Under the pieces are notes generated by a model that did not search any database, had not been told where the DNA came from, and saw only the letters and a program-made list of their open reading frames with translations. The position numbers and the translations under genes are program-made. Positions 17,398 through 26,315 of a DNA stretch of 64,000 nt are shown in pieces. Source of the DNA: Paracoccus haematequi (GTDB lineage: Bacteria > Pseudomonadota > Alphaproteobacteria > Rhodobacterales > Rhodobacteraceae); NCBI RefSeq assembly GCF_900631945.1, contig NZ_UZWE01000028.1, forward strand, positions 62,001-126,000, read 5' to 3'. Each line of letters starts with the position of its first letter. Position 1 is the first letter of the stretch.

Positions 17398-18495
17398 ATG
17401 GGCAAGGTCAGCGATCTTTATCGGCAGCGCGTGGCAGAGGGCCGGATCCGCCCCGACGCCGCGCAGCAATCGGTCCTGCCGCACCTGGACCGCGTGCTGG
17501 ACGATATCGCCGCCGCGCCCGCGCCGGAAAAGCGGTCGGCCTGGCGGGCCTTCCTGGGCGTCGGCAGCCCGCCGCCCGCGCCCGCCGCCCGTGGGCTGTA
17601 TCTGTGGGGCGGGGTGGGGCGCGGCAAGTCGATGCTGATGGACCTGATGGCCGAGGCGGCGACCGTTCCCGTGCGGCGCGTGCATTTCCACGAATTCATG
17701 CAGGAAATCCAGGCCGGGCTGAACCGCGCCCGGTTGCGGGGCGACCGGGACACCGTGCGCCCCGTCGCCATGGAGGTCGCGGCCAAGGTCCGGCTGCTGT
17801 GCTTCGACGAGATGCAGATCACCGACATCGCCGATGCGATGATCGTCGGGCGGCTGTTCCAGGTGCTGCTGGAACAGGGGGTGGTGATCGTCACCACCTC
17901 GAACCGGGTGCCCGAGGATCTGTACAAGCACGGGCTGAACCGGCAGCTGTTCCTGCCCTTCATCGACCTGATCCGCCAGCGGCTGGAGGTCGTGTGCCTG
18001 GACAGCCAGGTCGATCACCGGCAGGGCAGGACGGCGGGCGGGCAGGTGTGGTTCTGTCCCGCCGATGCCGCCGCCAAGGCGGCGATGGACGGGATCTGGG
18101 ACGAATTGACCGGCGGCGAGGGCGCGCCGCGCCGGATCGAGGTCGGCGGGCGCGGCTTCGACCTGCCGCTGTTCGCGGAGGGCGTCGGGCGCGCCGGTTT
18201 CTGGGATCTGTGCGGCAAGCCGCTGGGACCGGCGGATTACCTGGCGCTGTCGCGCGCGGTTCAGGTGCTGATGATCGACGCCATCCCCCGCCTGTCGGCG
18301 TCGAATTACAACGAGGCCAAGCGTTTCGTGACCCTGATCGACGCGCTGTACGAGGCCAAGGTGCGCCTGATCGCCAGTGGCGCGGACGAGCCGGAACAGC
18401 TTTATAACGAAGGCGAAGGCAGCTTCGAATTCGAACGCACCGCCAGCCGCTTGCGGGAAATGCAGGACGCGGATTGGGGGCAGCAGGCGGACTGA
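17398..18495 (+). CDS. zapE: Cell division protein ZapE (AFG1-like ATPase)
   Basis: A 365-residue AFG1/LACE1-type ATPase. In E. coli ZapE destabilises FtsZ rings late in division. Walker A is LWGGVGRGKSMLMD near residue 75, Walker B is LLCFDEMQITD near residue 138, and the sensor region is VVIVTTSNRVPEDLYK. The C-terminal FLPFID-LIRQRLEV block and LSASNYNEAKRFVTLIDALYE are also typical. The start at 17398 is the first ATG before the conserved LYRQRVAEG region. It converges with folC, with a 15-base gap. Confidence 0.92.
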   Translation: MGKVSDLYRQRVAEGRIRPDAAQQSVLPHLDRVLDDIAAAPAPEKRSAWRAFLGVGSPPPAPAARGLYLWGGVGRGKSMLMDLMAEAATVPVRRVHFHEFMQEIQAGLNRARLRGDRDTVRPVAMEVAAKVRLLCFDEMQITDIADAMIVGRLFQVLLEQGVVIVTTSNRVPEDLYKHGLNRQLFLPFIDLIRQRLEVVCLDSQVDHRQGRTAGGQVWFCPADAAAKAAMDGIWDELTGGEGAPRRIEVGGRGFDLPLFAEGVGRAGFWDLCGKPLGPADYLALSRAVQVLMIDAIPRLSASNYNEAKRFVTLIDALYEAKVRLIASGADEPEQLYNEGEGSFEFERTASRLREMQDADWGQQAD

Positions 18496-18510
18496 CCGCC
18501 TTTCCCCTGA

Positions 18511-19782
18511 TCAGCCGTTCTCGCGCAGCACCCGGCCCGCCAGATACAGCGATCCGCAGATCAGGATCCGCGCCTTGGGGTCGCGGCCCGCGATCGCCGC
18601 GATCGCCGCCCCCGCATCCGCCGCCACCCCCGAGATCATGCCTACGCTGGCTGCCACCCCCGCCGTTGTCTCGGCCGGCAGGGTGTTCGGTTCGCCCGGA
18701 ATATCGATGGCGGTGAGGGAACAGGCATGGGCGGCCAGCGGGCGGAGGTAGCCCGCGATGTCCTTGGTGTTGAGCATCCCGCAGACCAGATGCGTGGGGC
18801 GCGGCGGCATGGCGGCCAGGGTCGCGGCCAGGGCCTCGCCCCCCGCAGGGTTGTGGCCGCCGTCCAGCCACAGTTCCGCTTGGGGACCGGCCAGATCGAC
18901 CAGCGGGCCGTGGCGCAACCGCTGCATCCGGGCGGGCCATTCGGCCTGCGTCACCGCCGCGCGGGCCTGGGCGGCCGTCGCGCCCAGCTGACGCAGCGCG
19001 GCAAGGGCCGTACCCGCGTTCTGGATCTGGTGCGGGCCGACCAGGTTCGGCAGCGGCAGATCCCACAGGCCATGATCGTCCTGATAGATCATGCCGTCGC
19101 GATCCGGCGCGGCCATCCAGTGCTGGCCATGGGCGAAGACCGGCGCGGTCAGGCCGGATGCCCTGGCCTCGATCACCCGCAATGCCTCGTCCTGTTGCGG
19201 GCCGACGATCACCGGCACGCCGCGCTTGATGATGCCTGCCTTTTCGGCGGCGATCAGCGGCAGGGTGTCGCCCAGGTATTGGGTGTGGTCGATGCTGATG
19301 GGGGTGATCACCGTCAGGCGCGGGGCGTCGACGACATTCGTGGCGTCCAGCCTGCCGCCCAGCCCGACCTCGAGCAAGGTATAGTCGGCGGGGACGCGCG
19401 AGAAGGCCAGGAAGGCGGCCGCCGTGGTGATCTCGAAGAAGGTGATCGGCTGGCCTGCGTTGGCCGTTTCGCATTCTTCCAGAATGGCGGCGAGGGCGGC
19501 TTCGGTGATCAGATCGCCCGCCAGGCGAATGCGTTCGTGAAAACGCGCCAGATGCGGCGAGGTATAGGCGTGGACCCGGACGCCCCCGGCCTGAAGCCCG
19601 GCGCGGATCATCGCCTGGGTGCTGCCCTTGCCGTTGGTGCCCGCGACATGGATCACCGGCGGGATGCGGCGTTCGGGATTGCCGAGCGCCGCCAGCAGCC
19701 GGTGCATCCGGTCCAGCGACAGGTCGATGACCTTGGGATGCAGCGACATCAGGCGGTCGAGGATGGCGTCGGAATGGCTCAT
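18511..19782 (-). CDS. folC: Bifunctional folylpolyglutamate synthase/dihydrofolate synthase FolC
   Basis: A 423-residue Mur-ligase-type enzyme that adds glutamate to dihydropteroate and to folates. The P-loop is HVAGTNGKGSTQA near residue 44. ITFFEITTAAAFLAF, LLEVGLGGRLDATNV and ISIDHTQYLGDT follow, and the C-terminal domain has LWLDGGHNPAGG. It is the second gene of an accD-folC minus-strand unit, the order found in many proteobacteria. A 59-base gap to accD holds a GC-rich hairpin and the repeated post-stop element. The start at 19782 has no strong ribosome site. Confidence 0.95.
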   Translation of the reverse strand: MSHSDAILDRLMSLHPKVIDLSLDRMHRLLAALGNPERRIPPVIHVAGTNGKGSTQAMIRAGLQAGGVRVHAYTSPHLARFHERIRLAGDLITEAALAAILEECETANAGQPITFFEITTAAAFLAFSRVPADYTLLEVGLGGRLDATNVVDAPRLTVITPISIDHTQYLGDTLPLIAAEKAGIIKRGVPVIVGPQQDEALRVIEARASGLTAPVFAHGQHWMAAPDRDGMIYQDDHGLWDLPLPNLVGPHQIQNAGTALAALRQLGATAAQARAAVTQAEWPARMQRLRHGPLVDLAGPQAELWLDGGHNPAGGEALAATLAAMPPRPTHLVCGMLNTKDIAGYLRPLAAHACSLTAIDIPGEPNTLPAETTAGVAASVGMISGVAADAGAAIAAIAGRDPKARILICGSLYLAGRVLRENG

Positions 19783-19799
19783 GCAGCTGAAAGCCGGGG

Positions 19800-19840
19800 G
19801 CCAGCCCCCGGACCCCCTGGGGTATTTGGACAAAGAAGAG
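19800..19840 (-). repeat. Post-stop element copy 1 with GC-rich hairpin (accD-folC gap)
   Basis: Read on the minus strand, the accD stop TAG is followed after a few bases by CTTCTTTGTCCAAATACCCC, then by a GC-rich inverted repeat (GGGGG-CTGG-CCCCC). Close copies lie at 46761-46782 and 53935-53959, each 2-4 bases after a stop codon in the sense orientation. This is a dispersed intergenic element. I infer a role in mRNA 3' ends or in intra-operon processing. Confidence 0.7.
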
Positions 19841-19841
19841 G

Positions 19842-20762
19842 CTATCCGGCCTGCGCGGGTTCGGGCCGGGCGGGTTCCGGGGCGGGCGCGGGCAGGTCGG
19901 CGCGGGTCGGGGCGGGCATCCGGCCCACCATCCGCAGGATCGAGATCAGCTCGTCGCGCAGATGCTTGCGATGCGTCACCCGGTCCAGCATCCCGTGTTC
20001 CAGCAGATATTCGGCGCGCTGGAAGCCCTCGGGCAGCTTTTCGCGGATGGTCTGTTCGATGACGCGGGGACCGGCGAAGCAGATCAGGGCGTTGGGTTCC
20101 GCGATCTGGATGTCGCCCAGCATGGCATAGCTGGCCGTCACGCCGCCCGTCGTGGGATGGGTCAGCACGACGATATAGGGCAGGCCCGCTTCCTTCAGCA
20201 TTTCGACCGCGACGGTGGTGCGGGGCATCTGCATCAGCGACAGGATGCCTTCCTGCATCCGCGCGCCGCCTGCGGCGGAGAACAGCACCAGGGGCCGCTT
20301 GGTCTTCACCGCCCGTTCGGCGGCGGCGATGATGGCGTTGCCGACATACATGCCCATCGACCCGCCCATGAAGCTGAAATCCTGGGCGGCGGCGACGATG
20401 GGGGTGCGGCCGATCTCGCCCTCGGCCACCAGCATCGCCTCTTTCTCGCCCGTGGCCTTCTGCGCGGCCTTCATGCGGTCGGGGTATTTCTTCTGGTCGC
20501 GGAAGCCCAGCGGGTCGGCGATGGGTTCGGGCACCTTCACTTCGAGGAAGGCGCCGCCGTCGAACAGCGCCGTGAAGCGGTCGCGCGGGCTGATCGCCAG
20601 GTGGTGATCGCAATTCGTGCAGACGTTCAGGTTGTCCGACAATTCGCGGTGAAACAGCATCGTCCCGCATTCGGGGCATTTCGTCCACAGGTTCTCGGGC
20701 ACCTCGCGGCGCGAGAACAGCGAATTGATGCGCGGACGGACATAGTTGGTGATCCAGTTCAT
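19842..20762 (-). CDS. accD: Acetyl-CoA carboxylase carboxyltransferase subunit beta AccD
   Basis: A 306-residue beta subunit of the carboxyltransferase that makes malonyl-CoA for fatty acid synthesis, working with AccA encoded elsewhere. The N-terminal zinc ribbon has CPECGTMLF and NVCTNCDHH. The crotonase-type core follows with [27 protein letters not shown] and [16 protein letters not shown]. The start [10 protein letters not shown] at 20762 is the family's usual N-terminus. A Pro/Ala-rich tail ([14 protein letters not shown]) extends the C-terminus. It is transcribed with folC and diverges from the cardiolipin synthase gene. Confidence 0.96.
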   Translation of the reverse strand: MNWITNYVRPRINSLFSRREVPENLWTKCPECGTMLFHRELSDNLNVCTNCDHHLAISPRDRFTALFDGGAFLEVKVPEPIADPLGFRDQKKYPDRMKAAQKATGEKEAMLVAEGEIGRTPIVAAAQDFSFMGGSMGMYVGNAIIAAAERAVKTKRPLVLFSAAGGARMQEGILSLMQMPRTTVAVEMLKEAGLPYIVVLTHPTTGGVTASYAMLGDIQIAEPNALICFAGPRVIEQTIREKLPEGFQRAEYLLEHGMLDRVTHRKHLRDELISILRMVGRMPAPTRADLPAPAPEPARPEPAQAG

Positions 20763-20853
20763 TCGCGGGCGGCCCCTGCTGCTTTCAAGCCCCCGAGATA
20801 GGCCGCGACGGGGGGAATTGCAATTGCCGCGGCGGGCGGGAATGATGCGCGGC

Positions 20854-22281
20854 ATGTGGGCCTCGTTTCTTGTCATCCTTCACACGACGGTCACGCTGGC
20901 CCTGATCGCGCGCGTCCTGATCCGCCCGCGGCTGGACCCCTCGGTGCGGCTGGCCTGGATCATGGTGATCGAGGCGGTGCCCCTGGTCGGCATCCTGGCC
21001 TATGTCCTGTTCGGCGAGGTGCGGATGAACCAGGCCGAGGTCCAGCGCATGGCGGACGTGCGCGACCGGCTGACCAACCTGCGCGTCCCCAACCCCGCCG
21101 TCATCGCCGAGCCGCCCGATTATGCCCAGCCCGTGGTCGCCGCCAATGCGGCCGTGGGCGGCATGTCGGCGCTGTCGGGCAACCGCATCCACCTGCTGGA
21201 GGAAAGCGACGGCGCCATCGACCGGCTGATCGACGCCATCGACCGGGCCAGGGACCATGTCCATATCCTGTTCTACATCTGGCTGCCCGACCATTCCGGC
21301 CAGAAGGTCGCCGATGCCGTGGCCCGCGCCGCGCAGCGCGGCGTCGAATGCCGGGTGATCGTCGATGCCCTGGGGTCGCGCCTGCTGGTCCGGTCGCCTC
21401 TGTGGACCCGAATGCAGGAGGCCGGGGCCGAATGCGTGACCGCCTTTCCCTGGGGGCTGCCCTTCATCAGCGTGCTGTTCCGCAGGCTGGATCTGCGCAA
21501 CCACCGCAAGATCCTGGTCGTGGACAACGCCGTTGCCTTTTCGGGCAGCCGCAACTGCGCCGACATGGCCTTTGCCATCAAGCCGCGCTTCGCGCCCTGG
21601 GTCGATATCCTGATGTCGGTCGAAGGCCCCGTCGTGCGGCAGTTCCAGTCGGTCTTCCTGGGCGACTGGATGAGCTATACCGGCAAGGATCTGGGCGACA
21701 TGCTGCAACCCGTGGCGCCGGTCGCCGATCCCGGAGAGGTCGCGCAGGTCATCCCCACCGGACCGGACCGGCGGCAGGGGTCGATTTCCGACTGCCTGGC
21801 GGGGATGCTGCACGCGGCGCGCGACCGGGTGGTGATCACCACGCCCTATTACGTGCCCGACGTGGCCCTGGACGCCGCGATCCGCGCCGCCGCGCGGCGG
21901 GGGGTCGAGGTGACGATGATCCTGCCCGGCCGCAACGATTCCCTCGTCGTCGGCGCGACCAGCCAGGGCTTCTATTACGGCCTGCTGTCGGCGGGCGCGC
22001 GGATCATGCTGTTCCAGGACGGGCTGCTGCATTCCAAGATCCTGACGGTCGACGGCCGCATGGGCATGGTCGGCAGCGCCAACCTGGACCGCCGCAGCTT
22101 CGAACTGAACTATGAGGTGAACATGGCCGTCTTCGACCACGAATTCGTCGGCGAACTGGACGCGCGGCAGGACAGCTATGCCGAGCGGTCGCGCGAGATC
22201 ACCCTGGAGGAGGTGCGCAATTGGTCGATCCTGCGCCGCTTGCGCAACAACCTGCTGGCTCTGGCCTCGCCGCTGCTGTGA
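20854..22281 (+). CDS. cls: Cardiolipin synthase (phospholipase D family)
   Basis: An approximately 475-residue integral enzyme that joins phosphatidylglycerol molecules into cardiolipin. Two N-terminal membrane helices (residues about 3-25 and 32-55) form the PLDc_N region. Two HKD motifs follow: [18 protein letters not shown] near residue 212 and [20 protein letters not shown] near residue 391. The ATG at 20854 (MWASF) was chosen from hydrophobicity; ATGs at 20842 and 20845 are alternatives near GGCGGGA. The TGA stop overlaps the GTG start of the pterin dehydratase gene. Confidence 0.92.
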   Translation: MWASFLVILHTTVTLALIARVLIRPRLDPSVRLAWIMVIEAVPLVGILAYVLFGEVRMNQAEVQRMADVRDRLTNLRVPNPAVIAEPPDYAQPVVAANAAVGGMSALSGNRIHLLEESDGAIDRLIDAIDRARDHVHILFYIWLPDHSGQKVADAVARAAQRGVECRVIVDALGSRLLVRSPLWTRMQEAGAECVTAFPWGLPFISVLFRRLDLRNHRKILVVDNAVAFSGSRNCADMAFAIKPRFAPWVDILMSVEGPVVRQFQSVFLGDWMSYTGKDLGDMLQPVAPVADPGEVAQVIPTGPDRRQGSISDCLAGMLHAARDRVVITTPYYVPDVALDAAIRAAARRGVEVTMILPGRNDSLVVGATSQGFYYGLLSAGARIMLFQDGLLHSKILTVDGRMGMVGSANLDRRSFELNYEVNMAVFDHEFVGELDARQDSYAERSREITLEEVRNWSILRRLRNNLLALASPLL

Positions 22282-22562
22282 TCCTGGAACCCGACGACAT
22301 CGCGCGGCGGCTGGCAGACCGGGACGGCTGGTCGCTGTCGCCGGACGGTAAGGCCATCACCCGGCGCTTCGACTTCAAGGGCTTCGCCAAGGCGGTCGAG
22401 ATGGCGAACCTGGCCGGCTGGCTGGGCAACAAGCGCGGCCATCACCCCGATGTGGCCTTCGGCTGGGGCTATTGCCAGGTGTCCTTCACCACCCATGACG
22501 CGGGCGGGCTGACGGATGCCGATTTCGCCGCCGCCGCGCATCTGGACGCCCTGCTGTCGTAA
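22278..22562 (+). CDS. phhB: 4a-hydroxytetrahydrobiopterin dehydratase (PCD/PhhB)
   Basis: A 94-residue pterin-4a-carbinolamine dehydratase, which recycles the pterin cofactor of aromatic amino acid hydroxylases. The active-site block is KRGHHPDVAFGWGYCQVSFTTHDAGGLTDADF in family order, with the His-His-Pro core near residue 54 and the later His and Asp. Because of its length this block is best located by position, about residues 51-82. The GTG start at 22278 overlaps the cls stop (GTGA). No aromatic hydroxylase is nearby, so it may serve another pterin or molybdopterin enzyme. Confidence 0.9.
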   Translation: MILEPDDIARRLADRDGWSLSPDGKAITRRFDFKGFAKAVEMANLAGWLGNKRGHHPDVAFGWGYCQVSFTTHDAGGLTDADFAAAAHLDALLS

Positions 22563-22618
22563 GGCTTGTCCGCGCCGCGCCCGCAGTCTATCGACGCGGG
22601 GCAGGGTTGGGGTTACCT

Positions 22619-23392
22619 ATGGTCACGCGTCTGCTGGATATCTTCGGCCTGAACCGGCGCCGCCCCGACTGGGCGCGTCTGGCCGAGCGGCTGGACCGCA
22701 GGCCGCGCCCTGTCGACCCCGCTTTGCGCGACGAGGCGCGGACCCTGCACCGCTGCCTGTCGCGCTTTCTGCACGCCTCGGATCCCTGGATGCTGCGCAA
22801 GACCGGGCTGGCGGATGACGACCTGCCCCCCGGCACCGACTGGCACTGGCGGCCGCGCCTGCTGTGCGGGCAGATCAGCCCGCAGGCGGCGGTGTCCCCC
22901 GGCACCGGCCATCCGCTGGGCGATGACGCGGCGCTGTGGCACGATTGCCCGCACCGGGCGTTGATCCTGCGCCAGTCGGCGCGCCCGCGTCCGGGCCAGG
23001 CCGCCTGCTATGCCCTTCAGATCGAGGTGATGGGCACGTCCTGCGGCTTCCTGTCCCTGGCCCTGGATCTGCCCCAGGATGCCCTGGCGGCCCTGGGCGC
23101 CGACCGGATCCTGCAACTGGATGCGGTCCTGGATGCCGAACGGCCGATCACCGTCTATGCCCGCATCAACCTGGTGCAGGGTCCGAATACCGAATCCATG
23201 CTGCGCCAGTTGGGTCCCCCGGTCGAGGGGACAAGCGCGCGCCGCCGCGCGGAATTCGATCTGGCCTATGCCGATCTGGCCAGCCGCCCCGTGGAACGGG
23301 CCTGGCTGGATCTGATCCTTGAAGCGCCGCGCCTGAACGCGGTCTGCATCAACGACCTGCTGCTGTCGCATCGTGCGCGGGCGCAGGTCTGA
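22619..23392 (+). CDS. DUF6478-like protein, unknown function
   Basis: A 257-residue soluble protein without signal peptide or membrane span, which I believe matches the alphaproteobacterial DUF6478 family; the family call is from memory of its sequence style. It begins MVTRLLDIFGLNRRRPDW. Conserved-looking blocks are GTDWHWRPRLLCGQI, ALQIEVMGTSCGFLSLALDLP and ITVYARINLVQGPNTE. The hydrophobic, beta-rich middle suggests a jelly-roll or galactose-binding-like fold, but this is inference. It is followed 11 bases later by another unknown gene, probably cotranscribed. Confidence 0.7.
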   Translation: MVTRLLDIFGLNRRRPDWARLAERLDRRPRPVDPALRDEARTLHRCLSRFLHASDPWMLRKTGLADDDLPPGTDWHWRPRLLCGQISPQAAVSPGTGHPLGDDAALWHDCPHRALILRQSARPRPGQAACYALQIEVMGTSCGFLSLALDLPQDALAALGADRILQLDAVLDAERPITVYARINLVQGPNTESMLRQLGPPVEGTSARRRAEFDLAYADLASRPVERAWLDLILEAPRLNAVCINDLLLSHRARAQV

Positions 23393-23403
23393 AAGGTCGC
23401 GCG

Positions 23404-23769
23404 ATGACGTTCGAGGATCACGGCGTAGCGGGCGGTTGCTGGACCGGGGCCTTGCGGGCGGACCGCCAGCCCGACCCGCCCTGCGTGGTCCATCGCGGCG
23501 CCGTCGTGGCCCAGGCCCGGCTGCGCGATGCCGGGCCGGGCGTCTGGGCGGTAGAGGCCGACCTGCCCGGCACCGTCATCGACCAAGGCGCGCATGGCCT
23601 GCTGTTGGTGGCGGGCGAGCCGGGCGCGCCCGGCTCGCAGGTGCTGGCCCGTCTGACCCTGGTGTCGGGGCAGGTGGCGGGCGACGAGCTGCTGGCCGAG
23701 GTCGCGCATCTGCGCGCCGAACTGGATCTGCTGAAACGCGAATTCCGGCGGCTGGCCGCGGGCGGCTGA
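23404..23769 (+). CDS. Hypothetical protein with C-terminal coiled coil
   Basis: A 121-residue protein of unknown function. The first 90 residues are beta-rich and glycine-rich (GGCWTGALRAD, VVAQARLRDAGPG), without signal peptide. The last 25 residues (ELLAEVAHLRAELDLLKREFRRL) have a leucine heptad pattern that should form a short coiled coil and so an oligomer. It sits 11 bases after the DUF6478-like gene, which it may partner. The same-strand polyamine genes start 90 bases downstream. Confidence 0.6.
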   Translation: MTFEDHGVAGGCWTGALRADRQPDPPCVVHRGAVVAQARLRDAGPGVWAVEADLPGTVIDQGAHGLLLVAGEPGAPGSQVLARLTLVSGQVAGDELLAEVAHLRAELDLLKREFRRLAAGG

Positions 23770-23858
23770 GCGGCTGTCACCCGGCTGTCACGCTTTCTTG
23801 CGAAAAGCCGGGGCCGTGGCTATATCGGCCCTTTCGCTTTCGACCCCAAAGGTTCCGC

Positions 23859-24959
23859 ATGGCCGTGATGCAGACGCCCTTCTACCTGATCGACAAGTCC
23901 GCGTTGCGCCGCAACATGGAAAAGGTCGCGCATCTGCGCGAGGCGTCGGGGGCCAAGGCTCTGCTGGCGCTGAAATGCTTCGCCACCTGGTCGGTGTTCG
24001 ACCTGATGCGCGACTACATGGACGGCACCACGTCCTCGTCGCTGTTCGAACTGCGCCTGGGGCACGAGGAATTCGGCAAGGAAACGCACGCCTATTCCGT
24101 CGCCTGGGCCGATCACGAGATCGACGAGGCGATTTCCTATGCCGACAAGATCATCTTCAACAGCCTGGGCCAACTGGACCGTTTCGGCGGCAAGGCGGCG
24201 GGGATCACGCGCGGGCTGCGGCTGAACCCGCGCTTTTCGACCAGCGGCTTCGACCTGGCGGATCCGGCCCGCCCCTTCAGCCGGTTGGGCGAATGGGATC
24301 TGCCGCGCCTTGAGGCGGCCCTTGACCGCATCAGCGGCGTGATGATCCATTACAACTGCGAGAACCGCGATTTCGACCTGTTCGACCAGCAGTTGACCCG
24401 GATCGAGACCGAATTCGGCGCCATCCTGAAGCGGCTGGACTGGGTCTCCCTGGGCGGCGGCATCCATTTCACCGGCGAGGGCTATCCGATCGACCGCCTT
24501 GCCGACCGGCTGAAATCCTTCCAGGACCGTTTCGGCGTCCAGGCCTATCTGGAGCCGGGCGAGGCCAGCATCACCGGCACCACCACGCTGGAGGTCAGTG
24601 TGCTGGACATCATCGACAACGGCAAGCAGGTCGCCATCGTCGACAGCAGCATCGAGGCGCATATGCTGGATCTGCTGATCTACCGCGAGACCGCCAAGCT
24701 GCCGCAATCGGGCGATCATGCCTATCAGATCGCGGGCAAGACCTGCCTTGCGGGCGACATCTTCGGCGAGGCCCGGTTCGACCGCCCGCTGGCCGTCGGC
24801 GACCGCATCAGCATCGCCGACGCGGCGGGCTATACGATGGTCAAGAAGAACTGGTTCAACGGCGTCGCCATGCCCGCCATCGCTATCCGGGAAGACGACG
24901 GCACCATTCGCACCGTCCGCAGCTTCCCCTATGAAGACTACAAGTCCAGCCTGTCGTAA
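23859..24959 (+). CDS. nspC: Carboxynorspermidine decarboxylase
   Basis: A 366-residue PLP enzyme of the alanine-racemase/ornithine-decarboxylase fold that decarboxylates carboxynorspermidine or carboxyspermidine. The PLP lysine lies in ALLALKCFATWSVFDLM near residue 38. Other family blocks are GTTSSSLFELRLG, MIHYNCENRDF, SLGGGIHFTGEGYP and YLEPGEASITGTTTL. The C-terminal CLAGDIFGEARF holds the partner-active-site Cys and Asp. AAAGG lies ahead of the ATG. The dehydrogenase that makes its substrate follows after 35 bases. In Vibrio this pair makes norspermidine; in other bacteria it makes spermidine. Confidence 0.92.
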   Translation: MAVMQTPFYLIDKSALRRNMEKVAHLREASGAKALLALKCFATWSVFDLMRDYMDGTTSSSLFELRLGHEEFGKETHAYSVAWADHEIDEAISYADKIIFNSLGQLDRFGGKAAGITRGLRLNPRFSTSGFDLADPARPFSRLGEWDLPRLEAALDRISGVMIHYNCENRDFDLFDQQLTRIETEFGAILKRLDWVSLGGGIHFTGEGYPIDRLADRLKSFQDRFGVQAYLEPGEASITGTTTLEVSVLDIIDNGKQVAIVDSSIEAHMLDLLIYRETAKLPQSGDHAYQIAGKTCLAGDIFGEARFDRPLAVGDRISIADAAGYTMVKKNWFNGVAMPAIAIREDDGTIRTVRSFPYEDYKSSLS

Positions 24960-24994
24960 GGCACCCTCTCTGCAACCCCGGAAAGGATCCGTAA

Positions 24995-26221
24995 TTGGCC
25001 AAGAAGAACGTCCTGATCATCGGCGCGGGTGGCGTCGCGCAAGTCGTGGCGCATAAGGTGGCGCAATCGGCCGCCGAATTCGGCGCCCTGCACATCGCCA
25101 ACCGCACGCAGTCCAAGGCGGATGCGATCATCCAGACCCTGCGCGACAAGGGCCACCGGATGCCCTTCGCCAGCCATGCTCTGGACGCCATGGACCCTGC
25201 GGCGGTCGAGGCGCTGATCCGGCAACTGGACGCCGGGATCGTCATCAATGTCGGGACGGCCTTTATCAACATGACGGTGCTGGAAGGCTGCATCCGCGCG
25301 GGCGCGGCCTATATCGACACGGCCATCCACGAGGATCCCGCCAGGATCTGCGAAACGCCGCCCTGGTACGGCAATTACGAATGGAAGCGGCGCGATGACG
25401 TGGCCAAGGCCGGGATCACCGCGATCCTGGGCGCGGGTTTCGACCCCGGCGTGGTCAACGCCTATGCCCGCCTGGCCGAGGATGAATATTTCGACAAGAT
25501 CGACAGCATCGACATCGTGGACATCAACGCCGGTTCCCATGGCCGCTGGTTCGCCACGAATTTCGACCCCGAGATCAATTTCCGCGAATTCACCGGCACC
25601 GTCTATTCCTGGCAGGGCGGCGAATGGCGCGAGAACAGGATGTTCGAGGTGGGCCGCGAATGGGATCTGCCGGTGGTCGGCAAGCAGAAGGCCTATCTGT
25701 CGGGCCATGACGAGGTTCACAGCCTGTCGGCCCGCTATCCCGATGCCGATGTGCGCTTCTGGATGGGCTTCGGGGACCATTATATCAACGTCTTCACCGT
25801 CTTGCAGAAGCTGGGCCTGCTGTCCGAACAGCCGGTCAGGACCGCCGAGGGGCTGGAGGTCGTGCCGTTGAAGGTCGTCAAGGCGGTGCTGCCCGATCCG
25901 GCCAGCCTTGCGCCGGACTATACCGGCAAGACCTGCATCGGCGATCTGGTCAAGGGCAGCCTGGACGGCAAGCCGGGCGAGGTCTTCATCTACAACGTCG
26001 CCGACCACAAGCAGGCCTTCGAGGAGGTCGGATCGCAGGGCATCAGCTATACGGCGGGCGTGCCCCCGGTCGCGGCGGCGATCCTGGTCGCGCGCGGCAC
26101 CTGGGACGTGAAGAAGATGGCCAATGTCGAGGATCTGCCCGCCCGGCCCTTCCTGGAACTGCTGGGGCGGATGGGCCTGCCGACGCGTGTGATCGACGCG
26201 ACGGGCGATCACCCGATCTGA
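24995..26221 (+). CDS. Carboxynorspermidine/carboxyspermidine dehydrogenase (saccharopine dehydrogenase family)
   Basis: A 408-residue NAD(P)H-dependent enzyme that condenses aspartate semialdehyde with a diamine (diaminopropane or putrescine) to the carboxy-polyamine decarboxylated by the upstream gene. The Rossmann motif is VLIIGAGGVAQVV at the N-terminus. Further family blocks are AYIDTAIHEDP, ILGAGFDPGVVNAYA and DINAGSHGRWFATNF. The start is TTG at 24995 with GAAAGG eight bases upstream; no ATG fits before the Rossmann motif. A strong hairpin at 26246-26272 closes the two-gene operon. Confidence 0.9.
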   Translation: MAKKNVLIIGAGGVAQVVAHKVAQSAAEFGALHIANRTQSKADAIIQTLRDKGHRMPFASHALDAMDPAAVEALIRQLDAGIVINVGTAFINMTVLEGCIRAGAAYIDTAIHEDPARICETPPWYGNYEWKRRDDVAKAGITAILGAGFDPGVVNAYARLAEDEYFDKIDSIDIVDINAGSHGRWFATNFDPEINFREFTGTVYSWQGGEWRENRMFEVGREWDLPVVGKQKAYLSGHDEVHSLSARYPDADVRFWMGFGDHYINVFTVLQKLGLLSEQPVRTAEGLEVVPLKVVKAVLPDPASLAPDYTGKTCIGDLVKGSLDGKPGEVFIYNVADHKQAFEEVGSQGISYTAGVPPVAAAILVARGTWDVKKMANVEDLPARPFLELLGRMGLPTRVIDATGDHPI

Positions 26222-26245
26222 ACCGCCCGCGTCGCGGTCTTCCCA

Positions 26246-26272
26246 CGGCGGCCCGGAACGACCGGGCCGCCG
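26246..26272 (+). terminator. GC-rich terminator hairpin after the polyamine genes
   Basis: Perfect arms CGGCGGCCCGG (26246-26256) and CCGGGCCGCCG (26262-26272) with an AACGA loop, followed by CTTGCGTT. It lies 24 bases after the dehydrogenase stop and 44 bases before the next gene. Confidence 0.75.
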
Positions 26273-26315
26273 CTTGCGTTCGGCGCGGTGGCAAGTGCGT
26301 GGGGGCGCGGGAATC

